Shown: positions 48,309-59,868 of the stretch, one piece after another
Numbering within the stretch: the first letter of the stretch is position 1
Layout: every line of letters starts with the position of its first letter
Origin: Adiantum capillus-veneris
Taxonomy: Eukaryota > Streptophyta > Polypodiopsida > Polypodiales > Pteridaceae
Assembly (NCBI GenBank): GCA_014529385.2
Contig: CM043964.1
Coordinates: 4,272,997-4,336,996 of the forward strand
Direction of reading: 5' to 3'
DNA: 64,000 nucleotides
Notes under the pieces: model-generated
Seen by the model: the letters and a program-made list of their open reading frames with translations, nothing else
Told to the model about the DNA's origin: nothing
Databases searched by the model: none
Position numbers and translations under genes: made by a program

Positions 48309-51300
48309 ATGGCTGACAACAACAACACAGATGTGTTCAAGATGTTTGCTGCTGAGGACAGGTTGGATGGGGACAACTACCCTATGTGGGCTTATATGAT
48401 GCAACACGTTCTTGTGTCAAAACGTGTCTGGAACATTGTGCAGGGCATTGATGTACGTCCTGGTTCTGAAGATGTAGGCGATATTGAGGATGTTGCAGGT
48501 CTTGCTGCAAGGATTGCAGCTGTTAGAGTTGTTTTGCCTACAGCAGAACAAGCTCGTTGGGATGTTAAGGATGCGCAGGCTCATGCATTGATTGCGTTGT
48601 CTGTGAAGCGCACCATTATTCCTCACATCCGTTCAGCAAAATCTGCAAAACAGGCTTGGGATATTCTAGCAGGTCTTTATGCAAGCCGCAATGAGGCTAA
48701 AATTGCTTTGCTGCGTAAAGAGCTAGAGTCGAAGATTATGCATGAGGAAGATGATATGGACACTTTCCTTGCTAGTGTCAAGGATATCAATGAGCAACTC
48801 ATTTCTGCAGGTGAAGTCATTTCTGACAGTTCCCTTGTGCAGACTGTTCTTGATGCCTTACCAGATTCCTACCAGACTTTTGCTAGTACTTGGAGACTGA
48901 TGACCCAAGGAAATCCTGAAGTTGTCAAGTTTGATGCATTATGCACATTGCTGTTGCAAGAGTCACTTTCTAGAAAAAACAGGACTAGGCAGCGTGCAGT
49001 TGAACAGGCTTTTATTGCTTCTCAAAGAAAGGGTGGTAACAGTAATGCAGCCACTTCTTATGGTTCTGCTGCGAGTGGCAAAAATTTTGTTCCTAATGCT
49101 TCTGCTGGCAGCACTTCGTCTGGCAATTCTGGTGATAAGGGCAAAAAGAAGATGCGTTGCCATTATTGTAAAGCCAATGATCACTTGATCAAGTCGTGTC
49201 CTAAGTTGAAGGCCAAAGAGGCTAAGAAGAAAGAGGGTGGTTCCACTGCAAATGCTGGTTCCACTACAAATGCAGCCATTGTTGAGTCTTCTGTGAAAGG
49301 AGATTGTGATGCTGATGTTGATGCAGAATGGGCTTTTAGCGCAGAGTGCACTTACAATCCTGCTGTCCATGATGCATGCTTGTCAGTTGCTGCAGATTCA
49401 CATGTGTGGTATTTCGACAGTGGTGCTACAAAGCACATTACCTCACATCGTGAATTGTTTACCTCTCTCGAGTCTGTCCCTCATGGGAATTCAGTCACTT
49501 GTGCCAACAACGCCTCTTATCCAGTTCAGGGAGTTGGAAAGATTGTGCTCACTGCTGCTAATGGCAGTTCCTTCACACTTGTTGATGCACTTTATGTACC
49601 TGGGATCAAGAAGAATCTCTTGTCTGTATCCGCACTTGCTAGACTTGGACTTGTAGTCAAATTTGTGGATGACAGATGTACAGTTCATGATCTCAGTTTT
49701 GGTGATGAAATTGTTGCATCTGGGCTTTTGTGCCGTGGGCTGTATAAGCTCACTTTGTATGACAAGTGTGGACAAAATTTTGCAAATGCTGTTGCAGATT
49801 CAAGGGCTATTTCAGATGCAAAACTTTGGCATGCACGTTTTGGTCATCTGAATTTTGCCAGTTTGCTGCGTTTGCAGAAATCTGATATGGTTGCTTCTTT
49901 GCCGCCTCTTGAAGCACCTATCAAACATGTTTGTGAAGGCTGTATTCTGGGTAAAATGCAGCGTTCTAAGTTTCCAAAGGATGGTTCAGTTAGGGCCACA
50001 TGCAGGTTGCAGCTTGTGCATAGTGATGTTTGTGGGCCCATGCAAACTCCGTCCTTGGGCAATTACCTGTACTTCGTGACTTTCATTGATGATTACTCCA
50101 GGCATGCATGGGTATTTCCGCTTAAAGCGAAGTCCGAAGTTTTTATGTGCTTCAAACAATTTTTGGCTATGGCTGAAAATGTCTCAAAATGTACTATGGG
50201 CACCCTCCGTTCCGATCGAGGGGGGGAGTATATGTCTCATGAATTTAATGCATTTCTGGCTAGTCGTGGGATAAAACACCAATGTACAGTGCCTTATACA
50301 CCTCAGCAAAATGGTGTTGCTGAGAGGAAAAACAGGTCACTAACGGAAATGGCACGATGTATGGTCAAAAGTCAAGCTTTGCCGCATTCTTTTTGGCTTG
50401 AGGCCATCATGTGTGCCACTTATGTACTTAACAGGTGTCCTACGAAAGCTTTGCAGTCTATTACTCCATATGAAGCATGGCATGATAGAAAACCTTCTAT
50501 TGAGCACATGCGTGTTTTTGGCTGTTTGGCATATGCTTTGGTGCCACAAGTGCAGCGCAGAAAATTGGATGATAAGGCTGTCAAATGTATTTTTGTTGGT
50601 TATAGTGCTGAAAGCAAAGGTTACAGGTTGTATCATCCGCAAACAAAACGTATTTTGGTTTCACGGGATGTAGTGTTTGTGGAAGATTCTGTTCAACCCT
50701 TGCTGTCATGTACTAGAGACAGTAATGTAAGCTCACAGGACATTTATGACACTTTGTTGCCTCTTTTCAGTGGTGGAAATACGAATGTAAGTTCCAATGA
50801 GGCAAATGTACAGCCTATGGGGGTTTCTGAAAATGTTTTAGAACAGCCTATTACTGATGCAGATGTACATGATGTACTTGATGAGGAAAGGGCTGAAAAT
50901 GAGCAGGCTAGAGGTATGCCAAAATGGCTGGTGCACACTTTGCGTGACAGTAAATTGGATGCACCTTTATCTAGTCGTACTCGTTCAGGCTCTCGCCATG
51001 CATCTTATGCATCAGATTGTTATGCTTTGGCTGTGTCTAGTTTACATGATGTTGAGGAGCCTCTGTCTTTTGATGAAGCACAGAATTCAGAAAATTGGAT
51101 TGCTGCCATGAAATCAGAATATGATGCACTTATAGAGAATGACACATGGACTTTATGTGATTTGCCTCCTGGCAAAAAGGCCATTGGTACGAAGTGGGTT
51201 TACAAGTTGAAACGCAAGCCGGATGGTGAGATCGATCGCCATAAGGCTCGACTTGTTGCAAAGGGTTATGCACAACAAAAAGGCATAGATTATGAAGAGA

Positions 51301-52595
51301 CTTTTGCTCCCACTTGTCGTATGACTACTGTGCGTTTTCTATGTGCATTGGCAGCTCATTTTGGTTGGGATGTACATCAATCAGACATTGTTACTGCTTT
51401 CTTGAATGGTGACATATTTGAGGAAGTTTATGTAACGCAGCCTCGCGGTTTTGTCATAAAAGGACAAGAGGACAAAGTGTGCAAATGTAAGAAGGCTTTG
51501 TATGGGTTGAAGCAATCTCCTCGTGCTTGGTATGAGAAAGCTGACACTCATTTGGTTAAACGAGGCTTTCGTAACAGTCCAACAGAAAGCACATTGTATG
51601 TAAAGCGTGAGGATGATGTATTTCTCATTGTGGTTCTTTATGTTGATGATTTGCTGATCACTGGACCAAATGAGAGACATATTGCTGAATTTAAGGCTGA
51701 TTTGAATGCTACTTTCAAGATGAAAGATTTGGGGCTGTTGCATCATTACTTGGGTATACAGTTTAAGCAGTGTGATGGTGGTATTGCCTTGTGTCAGAAA
51801 AGTTACATAGAGACATTGCTATGTAAGTTTGGACTTGAGGATTGCAAACCTATTGCCACTCCCATGGAAACAGGTTTGAAGTTGAGTCTACATGATGCTG
51901 GCGATCCTGCTGATGTCACTCTTTACCAAACTGCTGTTGGCTGCCTCATTTATGTATGCAACACGAGGCCAGATATTCAGTTTGCAGTCTCGCAGGTCAG
52001 CAGATTTATGCATAGCCCAGGGTCTAAGCATTGGCAGGCTGTCAAGAGGATTTTCCGCTACCTTAGTGGCACTTTACATCTTGGCTTGTTTTATCCCAAG
52101 GGGGGATCATTGCCGCCAGACTTACATGCTTTTTCGGACTCAGATTGGGCTGGTTGTTTTGACACGCGAGTGTCCACAAGTGGTTTTTGTTTCATGCTTG
52201 GCAGTTCATGTATATCATGGTTGAGCAAGAAGCAACCTACTGTGGCCACTTCGAGTTGTGAGGCTGAGTACAGGGCAGTCTTCACAGCTACGGTTGAGTG
52301 TGTATGGCTCAGACGCCTTATGGCTGACTTGGGTGTTGGACAGGACACTGCCAACACTATCTACACTGACAGTCAGAGCGCATTGGCAGTTGCGAGGAAC
52401 CCAGTTTTTCATGCTCGCACAAAGCACATTGAGGTGCATTACCACTATGTCAGGGAGAGGCTCTCAGCAGGAGAGATCAGCTTGGCTTATGTGCCAACAC
52501 AGGACAACCTTGCAGATCTTTTCACAAAGGCATTGTCTCGTGAGAAGCTTGAAGCTTTCCGCAAAGCTTTGGGCTTACTCCCCTTTGTGGACTGA
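48309..52595 (+). CDS. Ty1/copia Gag-Pol polyprotein
   Basis: I take the first ATG (MADNNNTDV) as start, giving 1,428 residues; the frame is open 20 codons upstream without an ATG. Gag: YPMWAYMM and later core (UBN2-type), zinc knuckle CHYCKANDHLIKSC at about 284-297. Protease: WYFDSGATKHIT, catalytic Asp about 370. Integrase: HARFGH...CEGC zinc finger (about 507-545), then catalytic HSDVCGP, RSDRGGEY and VAERKN with exactly 35 residues between the second Asp and the Glu. RT: WVYKLKRKPDG (about 963) and LYVDDLLITG (about 1,111). RNase H: SDSDWAG, SSCEAEYRA and the ADLFTKAL end. All catalytic residues are present, so it looks functional. It makes particle, enzyme and integrase for its own transposition. 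Confidence 0.97.
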   Translation: MADNNNTDVFKMFAAEDRLDGDNYPMWAYMMQHVLVSKRVWNIVQGIDVRPGSEDVGDIEDVAGLAARIAAVRVVLPTAEQARWDVKDAQAHALIALSVKRTIIPHIRSAKSAKQAWDILAGLYASRNEAKIALLRKELESKIMHEEDDMDTFLASVKDINEQLISAGEVISDSSLVQTVLDALPDSYQTFASTWRLMTQGNPEVVKFDALCTLLLQESLSRKNRTRQRAVEQAFIASQRKGGNSNAATSYGSAASGKNFVPNASAGSTSSGNSGDKGKKKMRCHYCKANDHLIKSCPKLKAKEAKKKEGGSTANAGSTTNAAIVESSVKGDCDADVDAEWAFSAECTYNPAVHDACLSVAADSHVWYFDSGATKHITSHRELFTSLESVPHGNSVTCANNASYPVQGVGKIVLTAANGSSFTLVDALYVPGIKKNLLSVSALARLGLVVKFVDDRCTVHDLSFGDEIVASGLLCRGLYKLTLYDKCGQNFANAVADSRAISDAKLWHARFGHLNFASLLRLQKSDMVASLPPLEAPIKHVCEGCILGKMQRSKFPKDGSVRATCRLQLVHSDVCGPMQTPSLGNYLYFVTFIDDYSRHAWVFPLKAKSEVFMCFKQFLAMAENVSKCTMGTLRSDRGGEYMSHEFNAFLASRGIKHQCTVPYTPQQNGVAERKNRSLTEMARCMVKSQALPHSFWLEAIMCATYVLNRCPTKALQSITPYEAWHDRKPSIEHMRVFGCLAYALVPQVQRRKLDDKAVKCIFVGYSAESKGYRLYHPQTKRILVSRDVVFVEDSVQPLLSCTRDSNVSSQDIYDTLLPLFSGGNTNVSSNEANVQPMGVSENVLEQPITDADVHDVLDEERAENEQARGMPKWLVHTLRDSKLDAPLSSRTRSGSRHASYASDCYALAVSSLHDVEEPLSFDEAQNSENWIAAMKSEYDALIENDTWTLCDLPPGKKAIGTKWVYKLKRKPDGEIDRHKARLVAKGYAQQKGIDYEETFAPTCRMTTVRFLCALAAHFGWDVHQSDIVTAFLNGDIFEEVYVTQPRGFVIKGQEDKVCKCKKALYGLKQSPRAWYEKADTHLVKRGFRNSPTESTLYVKREDDVFLIVVLYVDDLLITGPNERHIAEFKADLNATFKMKDLGLLHHYLGIQFKQCDGGIALCQKSYIETLLCKFGLEDCKPIATPMETGLKLSLHDAGDPADVTLYQTAVGCLIYVCNTRPDIQFAVSQVSRFMHSPGSKHWQAVKRIFRYLSGTLHLGLFYPKGGSLPPDLHAFSDSDWAGCFDTRVSTSGFCFMLGSSCISWLSKKQPTVATSSCEAEYRAVFTATVECVWLRRLMADLGVGQDTANTIYTDSQSALAVARNPVFHARTKHIEVHYHYVRERLSAGEISLAYVPTQDNLADLFTKALSREKLEAFRKALGLLPFVD

Positions 52596-52660
52596 TCCTG
52601 TCCTCAGGGCATGGCACTTCCCTTTACTCATGTGCCAGCTCTCGTTCACCGCATCACTCC

Positions 52661-52668
52661 AGGGGGGA
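52661..52668 (+). promoter_or_regulatory. Copia polypurine tract
   Basis: agggggga immediately before the 3' LTR; primes plus-strand synthesis. Confidence 0.9.
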
Positions 52669-52670
52669 TT

Positions 52671-52897
52671 TGTTACCATATACATGTGGTAGTGATGTGT
52701 GTGAACACACTAGGACCGCCGGGGCATTTTTTCCCTCTTTAGGAGGTTTTTTCCCCCGTGCATTGTATATACGCCCATCACTCTAGGGCTATCTATCTTT
52801 CCATAGCACACTAAGTAACACACTCTCTATTGTGTGCCTTGAGCTTCCTTCGTCTTCTCCAAGCTGTGTGTGTTTCTCTGCAACCCTAATTCCAACA
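52671..52897 (+). repeat. Copia 3' LTR
   Basis: 227 bp, identical to the 5' LTR except for one base; followed by gagta target duplication. Confidence 0.97.
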
Positions 52898-52902
52898 GAG
52901 TA

Positions 52903-53351
<449 letters not shown>

Positions 53352-53679
53352 GTGGTGTGTGTTATGGAAGTGCTAGAACGGGCCCAAGTCAGGGTGTGGA
53401 TCGAGTGGTGATCTTGAAAAGCGTATATACACTGGGTTGTGTGCAAACGTGGTTTTTCTAGGAGAAGCTTGTTGTTTTGAAGGTGTTCTCAAGAGGAGTG
53501 GGATGCTATGAGTATCCTATGCTATAGATAGGCAATCTGGTGTGTTTTTGTGTGTGTTCACATTCCCTCTCTCCAATGTATATACATGCATACATATCTA
53601 TACGCTCACATATGGATTACCTACATATAAGTATATACGACAAACGTAACATTATACACCCTCACCTCTTATCTCTCTA

Positions 53680-54180
53680 ATCATGCTAATCCCTCTTTTC
53701 CTCTCTCTATGCTCTCTGTCTATACCCTTTATCCCTCCTTTTCTCTCTCTCTTTCTTTCTCTATCCTGCTTCTCTACATGTACCTCGATACTTTCTCTAC
53801 ACTCCGCTTTCTACCTACTCGACTCTCTATCTATCTATTCTCTACAGTCTCTCTATAATCTCAACTCTCTACTCTCTCTCTATAGCCTCTATGTTTCTCT
53901 ATCAATATATCTCTAGCTATCTCCCTCTACTCTCTCTATTAAAAGAATTTCTACACTCTCTATCTACCTACTCTACCCATCTACCTAATCTCTACCCTCT
54001 CTCTACACTCTCTAATCATCTCTCTCTAATCTCTCCTTGCAATCTCTATGGCTGTTTAACCACCTCTCTCTCTACATTCTCTCTATGTACCCTCTCACTC
54101 TCTTTTCCTCTCTTTAATCTAACCTACATTATTTTAACACTTTTCCTCTCATTTTCTCTCTCTAATTAACACTTTTTCAA
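53680..54180 (+). repeat. Degenerate CTCTAT-rich pyrimidine tract
   Basis: About 500 bp of imperfect ctctat/ctctac units, an old eroded microsatellite field. Ser/Leu/Tyr-rich frames across it are artefacts. Confidence 0.85.
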
Positions 54181-54810
54181 TCTCTATCTTTCCCCACTCT
54201 AACCAGCTTAAAAATCCCACCTTTTTATAATCCAATCTTTCTTTGTACTCTCTTTTTTCATTTCTCCTTTCTAATATTTGATGCATTATAATATTAACTT
54301 TTTTCATATTTTTCTACTCAATTTGTTTTTGAAACTTAACATAAACATTTTTCAACGCATTTTTCACTCAATTTTTTTCTCAAACTTAAGATAATTTTTA
54401 ATCAAGAAATTTTGTCACTCTAATTAACACTAATTGAATATCTTTTGAGCATTTATCACTCTAGCATCAATCACTAATTGATCATTAAACATTAAATTAC
54501 AATAATCCATCTTTTCCTCCCTCTCTTTCTCGGCCTCTTTTCGCTCTCTCTCACTCACTAATCTACACTAATCACACATGGACTGCAAGCAAGCAAACAA
54601 CAACCATGCAAGAAATAAGAAATCTCTACTTCTATTCTTTTCTTTTGTGTGTGTGTGTGTGTTTTCAAAACAAAAGTTTTAGGGGGGAGGGAGAGGGGGG
54701 TGTGAAAAACCTTACCTCTTTTCTTCCTTTCACTTGAGCCTCCTTATTGTTGAGCTTCCAGTAGATTGCAGTTGAGATCCAACAAACACTAATCTATGGT
54801 TATAAGAGAG
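54181..54810. other. AT-rich spacer
   Basis: Low-complexity AT-rich DNA; short (GT)n at 54,645-54,662. No gene seen. Confidence 0.5.
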
Positions 54811-54811
54811 C

Positions 54812-54886
<75 letters not shown>

Positions 54887-54902
54887 CACGCGTGCACGTG
54901 TG
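54811..54902 (+). repeat. (GT)n ending in alternating CG/CA
   Basis: GT run to 54,880 followed by cgcgcgcacgcgtgcacgtg, a strictly alternating purine-pyrimidine end. Confidence 0.95.
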
Positions 54903-55099
54903 TAAAGGAGAGAGGCGGGAGTGAACCTTCAGAGGGAGATATGGGTGAAGCTTGGGTTTGTAGGTGTGATGCCATTGCACTGCTGCACTTACAAGCATAC
55001 CTCTCAACCATGAGTCACCTACCTCCATTGAAATCTTGGACACTACTTGAGAGTCTCCTTTATCTACCATAGAACACGCCTATAGCATTGGAAGCTCCT

Positions 55100-57400
55100 C
55101 TACCATGAGATTTACGCTCTCTTTCACATCCTCAACAAACTCAATGCCAACATCATCAAGCCCTTCTTCATTGCATGTCCCTTCAACGTCAATCAGCACC
55201 TATTCCTTGTCAACTTCATCTGCATGCTCTTCCACTTCATCTTTAGCCAAAGGAGATAGAGAATCATCCTCTACCGCATTGTCCTAGTCTCCTTCCATAG
55301 CCAAGTTTGATTTATCTTTCATGGAGAAACTCCTACATGTTGCACCACTATAGCACACTCCACAACATAGCATCTTTACTACATATCCACTTTTGTAGGC
55401 CTGGATTCCTCCACTTAAACGTCATCAAGCACATTGGTTTGCACCTTCTCCTACTTCCCAAACACAAATTTCACCTCTTTATCAACATGCAAGAGATCAA
55501 ATTCCTCATATCTTGAGTAGGATGAATCAGTTTTCCATGTCATGTGTCAGCACCCATAGAACTACTATCATCTATTTCCACCTCTTTTTCTATCTCAAGC
55601 TCTGAGATTTGCTCTACTTTCACCGATTTAACTTCATCCGTAAACCGCACTCTTTAATCTCTATCACTTACCAAGGGAGCTTGACCAACCATACCTAAAT
55701 TTGCTTGTGCATCTCCTACCCGATCTCAAACCCTACCATAGCATTTGATAGACTTTGTCTTGCCTCTCGCTTTTTCAGAATCTTCTTGGTTTGGACTCTT
55801 TCCAAATTTAAGCTTCCACATATGTCATCGGCCCATCTACTTTGACTTTATCTCGAACCTCCTCATGCATGCAATCCATAAACTTGCTCAATTTCAAATA
55901 ATCAATAATATTGACAATAGTTACCTCTATCAATTGTCTCCAAAGAGCTTTGAATTCCCACTTGAATGCTTGAAAATCCCTATCTTGGCTTTGTTTTAGT
56001 CCATCTAGCTTCCACTTTACTTCATGTAAGTGCACATTCAACACATACTGGCATCAAAAAGCCGTGGGAAATTCATCCAGTCAGTTTTCTCTTTATCTTG
56101 CAATCTGTCGTACCATCTTTCGCTTTGCCATGATCCACGAGCAAAAACAGTTGAACCATGCCTTCTTCTCTTAACAATTTTCTCTCTAGCACAAACAGAC
56201 CATAATCTTGCAACCACGTTTTTGCATCTTCCACCCCAATGAATATGGAAAACCCGACCATGCTATTATAGCACCTGCTCTTCGAAGGGTGCACCTCTGG
56301 CTTCTCCAATCCACAACTTCACCTTCAAATCTGCCTGCTCTTCCACTTCATTCTCAGCCAAAGAAGATAGAGAATCATCCTCTACTGCACTATCTTGGTC
56401 TTCCTCCATGGTCAATGTTACAACTTCGTATTTGTTGCACCACTGTAACACATTCCACTACAATTTTCACAAGCATGGCACCACATATCATCCTTCATCC
56501 TTCACCTTCACCTTCACCTTCACCTCTGGCTTCTCCAATCCACAACTTCACCTTCAAATCTGCCTGCTCTTCCACTTCATTCTCAGCCAAACAAGATAGA
56601 GAATCATCCTCTACTGCACTATCTTGGTCTTCCTCCATGGTCAATGTTACAACTTCGTATTTGTTGCACCACTGTAACACATTCCATTGCAATTTTCACA
56701 AGCATGGCACCACATATCATCCTTCATCCTTCACCTTCACCTTCACCTCTGGCTTCTCCAATCCACAACTTCACCTTCAAATCTGCCTGCTCTTCCACTT
56801 CATTCTCAGCCAAAGAAGATAGAGAATCATCCTCTACTGCACTATCTTGGTCTTCCTCCATGGTCAATGTTACAACTTTGTATTTGTTGCACCACTATAA
56901 CACATTCCACTGCAATTTTCACAAGCATGGCCCATCTACTTCAACCTTGTCTTTAACCTCCTCATGCAGGCAATCCATAAACTTGCTCAATTTTAAATAA
57001 TCAACATTTTGTGTAGCAGTTGCCTCTATAAGTTGTCTCCAAAGGGCTTTGAATTCCCACTTAGAAGCTTGAGATTCTTCGTCTAGGCTTTGCTTTAGAC
57101 GTTATAATTTTCACTTTACTCCATATAGTTTTACATCTGGCACATACTGGCGTTAAAAAGTTGCTTCCAAACTCATCCAGTCCGCCTTTTCTTCATCTCG
57201 CAATCCATCATACCATCTTTTTGCTTTATCATGAACCAAGAGCGGAAGAACTTGAACCATGCCTTCTTCTTAGACAGTCTACTCTCTATCACAAACAAGC
57301 CATAATCATGTAGCCAGGTTTTCACATCTTCTACCCTAGTGAAAATTGAAAAACCCGACCATGCCATCTTGCACAGCACTCGCTCTTCAAAAAACACACA
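55100..57400 (-). mobile_element. Decayed gypsy Gag region with duplicated Gag core
   Basis: On the minus strand two diverged copies of the same Gag core appear. Copy one (57,397 to about 56,940) reads VEDVKTWLHDYGLFVIE, DGMMDCEM and KWEFKALWRQLIEAT. Copy two (56,309-55,808) reads VEDAKTWLQDYGLFVLE, DGTTDCKI and KWEFKALWRQLIEVT. Both end DKVEVDGP or DKVKVDGP. This is the retrotransposon Gag fold (T-W-L..Y, then F.ALW..L). Between them lie three 223-229-bp repeats encoding an acidic segment. Stops and shifts show decay. Protease and RT were not found; downstream minus frames remain acidic to about 55.1 kb. Confidence 0.7.
56294..56930 (-). repeat. Three tandem 223-229-bp repeats
   Basis: Units start at cctctggcttctcc: 56,294, 56,523 and 56,746. 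The periods of 229 and 223 bp differ by one ttcacc hexamer. On the minus strand each encodes MEEDQDSAVEDDSLS and NEVEEQADLKVKLW. A related, older copy lies at about 55,219-55,300. Confidence 0.92.
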
Positions 57401-58030
57401 TCTGACTTCACTAGAACCCTCCTTTAACCCTCAATCAAGAGCAATCATATGCTGATCAGTGGGGGCACCAGAATATGGAACAGGGGAAGGGGAAATACAC
57501 CTAGCAACACACATGTGCCTCTCTATAGCTCAGATGGAATCACAACACCCTAATCCACTCAAAGAAACACACCAAACAACAAAACCTTACTGCAAACAAT
57601 TGTCTGTACACACTCGAGCCCACAATCACACACAAAAGAAAAGCTTATTACATCTCAACCATCACAATCGCTTTCTAATTCTTGACCACACACACAACAC
57701 CTCTCTCTTCCTCCCTCTTTGCACAGACACCAATTGGTTTGGGGGGACTCACTCACAGTCCACACACAGAGACACCTTTGCACAAGAGAAGAGACAAGAA
57801 GAAGGGATGGGAAGACAACACCATAGGTGATGTAATCAAAGCTTGCTTCTTTCCCAAGAGATTAGTTACGGTGGCACATACACATGAAGGCTCCCTCAGA
57901 GATCTATTTCCTTCTCTTTCCTACCTGCAGCCTGAAAACATAGCAAAATTGTGATAATTGAAATATCTTCCAAACAATGCCGAATTACCTTACGTGCGGG
58001 AGACGCAAAAACGTCCAAAACGATGTTAAT
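57401..58030. other. Unassigned, nothing recognised
   Basis: Open frames at 57,459-57,830 and 57,682-57,954 lack any domain and are His/Thr-rich because of ACAC-type sequence. Possibly the 5' leader of the minus-strand gypsy remnant. Confidence 0.35.
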
Positions 58031-58042
58031 TTTACAGAATAA

Positions 58043-58190
58043 GACCTTTTAGTTGTCCTCATGCAAGAAAGCGGAGCCACACGTCCACTTTCCCTTTTTT
58101 TTATCACTGACCACATGACCTTTTAGCTGTCCTCATGCAAGAAAGTAGAGCCACACGTCCACTTTCCCTTTTTTATCACTAACCAAACCT
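58043..58190 (+). repeat. 74-bp tandem repeat, two copies
   Basis: gaccttttagttgtcctcat at 58,043 recurs at 58,117 with one substitution in this block; the copies differ at few sites. Confidence 0.92.
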
Positions 58191-58690
58191 TCACTAATGC
58201 TCTCTCCATGATGGGCTCAAGATATTTTGGCTCTTGTTTCATCAATTTTTAGGCCTATGAAGACACACTATGTGTTGCATTTTCTATGTTTTACATTTGG
58301 AAACCTTCTGCATAGTTTCCTATGTATCTCCTTGGAACATGACATATATCTCCCCAACTCAAGCTATACATACCATGATCTTTGCCTTGATATTTTGTAT
58401 CTCATTGATCTCCTATGACATGTGCGTCTATGGATTCTGGACCCCAAGGCATCATAGATTGTAGAGTCTCATCTATATCTACACCCATTTTGGTCATAAT
58501 ATGTGATCGTTAGATTATAACATTGAAGCTTGACTTGTGGTGGGTGATAGTTTGCTCTGGATAAATTTTTGAATTCACTCTAGTAACATCAATTAGCTCT
58601 AGAGAGGATAGGCTATAATGGATTCTTTCCTTAGAGATAAACCATCCTTTGTAATCTAACACTTGTCATAATTCTATGAGCTGGTATGTA
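58191..58690. other. Unassigned, nothing recognised
   Basis: No supported gene or repeat. Confidence 0.35.
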
Positions 58691-58696
58691 GGCCTC

Positions 58697-59095
58697 TCAA
58701 ATACTAATCGGTTCTTTTTGCATAGTTTCCCATCTTGATCTACATAATGTCTCATAGGAATTATGTGTGCCATACGATGCTAACAAAATTTTCTTTGATG
58801 TATCCCTTAGAATCATAGATGATTGCATACTACTGGTAATGGATACATGATCATTTGAAAACCTAACACTCTTTTTGACCTTCGATGATAGTTGAGTGCT
58901 TTGACTAAATTCATGCATGAAAATATGGAAGAATCTGAATGCACCAAAAATGACCTTACATCAAAATTTGCATTTCCAATTTGTTATGTGCTTTTCTTTG
59001 TTGTTGCTATGTTGCTATTGTCTAGGTTCCTAGGATAATCCACTAGAAAATGTTCACCTTTTCTTCCACAATTCGAGCAGTACACCATCATGGGT
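58697..59095 (-). pseudogene. Decayed retroelement Gag piece with knuckle-like motif
   Basis: Minus strand near 59,090 reads VYCSNCGRKGEHFLVDYPRN, a zinc-knuckle-like C-x2-C-x5-H-x4-Y with the last Cys changed to Tyr. The open segment 58,918-58,697 (KVKKSVRFSNDHVSI) follows in the same direction. A retrotransposon Gag C-terminus is the likely source, perhaps of the same element as 55.1-57.4 kb but in separate order. Confidence 0.4.
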
Positions 59096-59567
59096 CGAAG
59101 TTAAATCGGCTAGTTCATCTCAAGCTCTTGTTGAGAGGTTTTTGCTTCTATGCTAGCCAAGTTATTGGTATTCTCTTTTAGAGCACTTGGAATCAGGCTA
59201 TACATTGTTCCATCTTGACCTTTATACTACCTTTGGCTTGGTTCTCCAATTAGACTTGCTTCTAGCGGTTGATTTGTTGGGTTATCTAACTCTAGACTCG
59301 ACCATTGTAGTCCATGTACAATGATCTTGACTGCATATGTACCAGATGTATGGTTTATTGACTGTACAGATTTTTGGTAGCAACTTGGGTCAATTTTTTG
59401 AATATCTATGTGCACCTAATATTTGAGCTTGCAATACCTAGCTCCACTAAAATCTGCAAACATATGGAAGTTCTCTAGATTTGTCTTCACTCTGATCAGG
59501 AGGATCTTAGCTCCTGTGCTACTTTCACTGCTCATCAGATACTTATCACTTTTTAAATTAGCATATA
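59096..59567. other. Spacer before the minus-strand copia
   Basis: No gene supported. Confidence 0.4.
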
Positions 59568-59793
59568 TGTTGGAATTAGAGTTGCAAGGAAATGCACACA
59601 GCTTGGAGAAGTCGAAGGAAGCTCAAGGCACACAATAGAGAGTGTATTACTTAGTGTGCAATGGAAAGATACATAGCCCTAGAGTGATGGGTGAATATAC
59701 AATGCTTGGGGGGAAAAACCTCCTAAAGAGGGGAAAAATGCCCCGACGTCCTAGTGTGTTCACACACATCACTACCACATGTATATGGTAACA
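59568..59793 (-). repeat. 3' LTR of minus-strand copia
   Basis: 226 bp, TGTTACC to TCCAACA on the minus strand. The flanking 5 bp atata (59,563-59,567) would be one target duplication copy; the other is beyond the window. Confidence 0.92.
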
Positions 59794-59796
59794 AAT

Positions 59797-59803
59797 CCCC
59801 CCT
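59797..59803 (-). promoter_or_regulatory. Polypurine tract of minus-strand copia
   Basis: AGGGGGG on the minus strand just inside the LTR, as in the intact copy. Confidence 0.85.
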
Positions 59804-59868
59804 AGAGTGATGTTGTGAATGAGAGTTGGCACATGAGTAAAGGGAACTGCCATGCCCTAAGGACATGA

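Larger units (their letters stand above)
47720..52897 (+). mobile_element. Intact young Ty1/copia retrotransposon
   Basis: Complete structure: 227-bp LTRs, initiator-tRNA-Met primer-binding site, one Gag-Pol ORF, polypurine tract, and a perfect 5-bp target duplication gagta (47,715-47,719 and 52,898-52,902). The LTRs differ by a single base, so the insertion is very recent. Domain order protease-integrase-RT-RNase H is that of copia. A decayed relative lies on the opposite strand at 59.57-64 kb. Confidence 0.97.

Noticed and set aside
49300-49850. Other frames inside the copia ORF
   Set aside because: Shadows of the intact Gag-Pol frame.
56208-57000. 204- and 118-codon plus-strand frames
   Set aside because: They are antisense to the acidic Gag repeats on the minus strand; their Ser/Pro/His-rich content comes from the tandem repeats.
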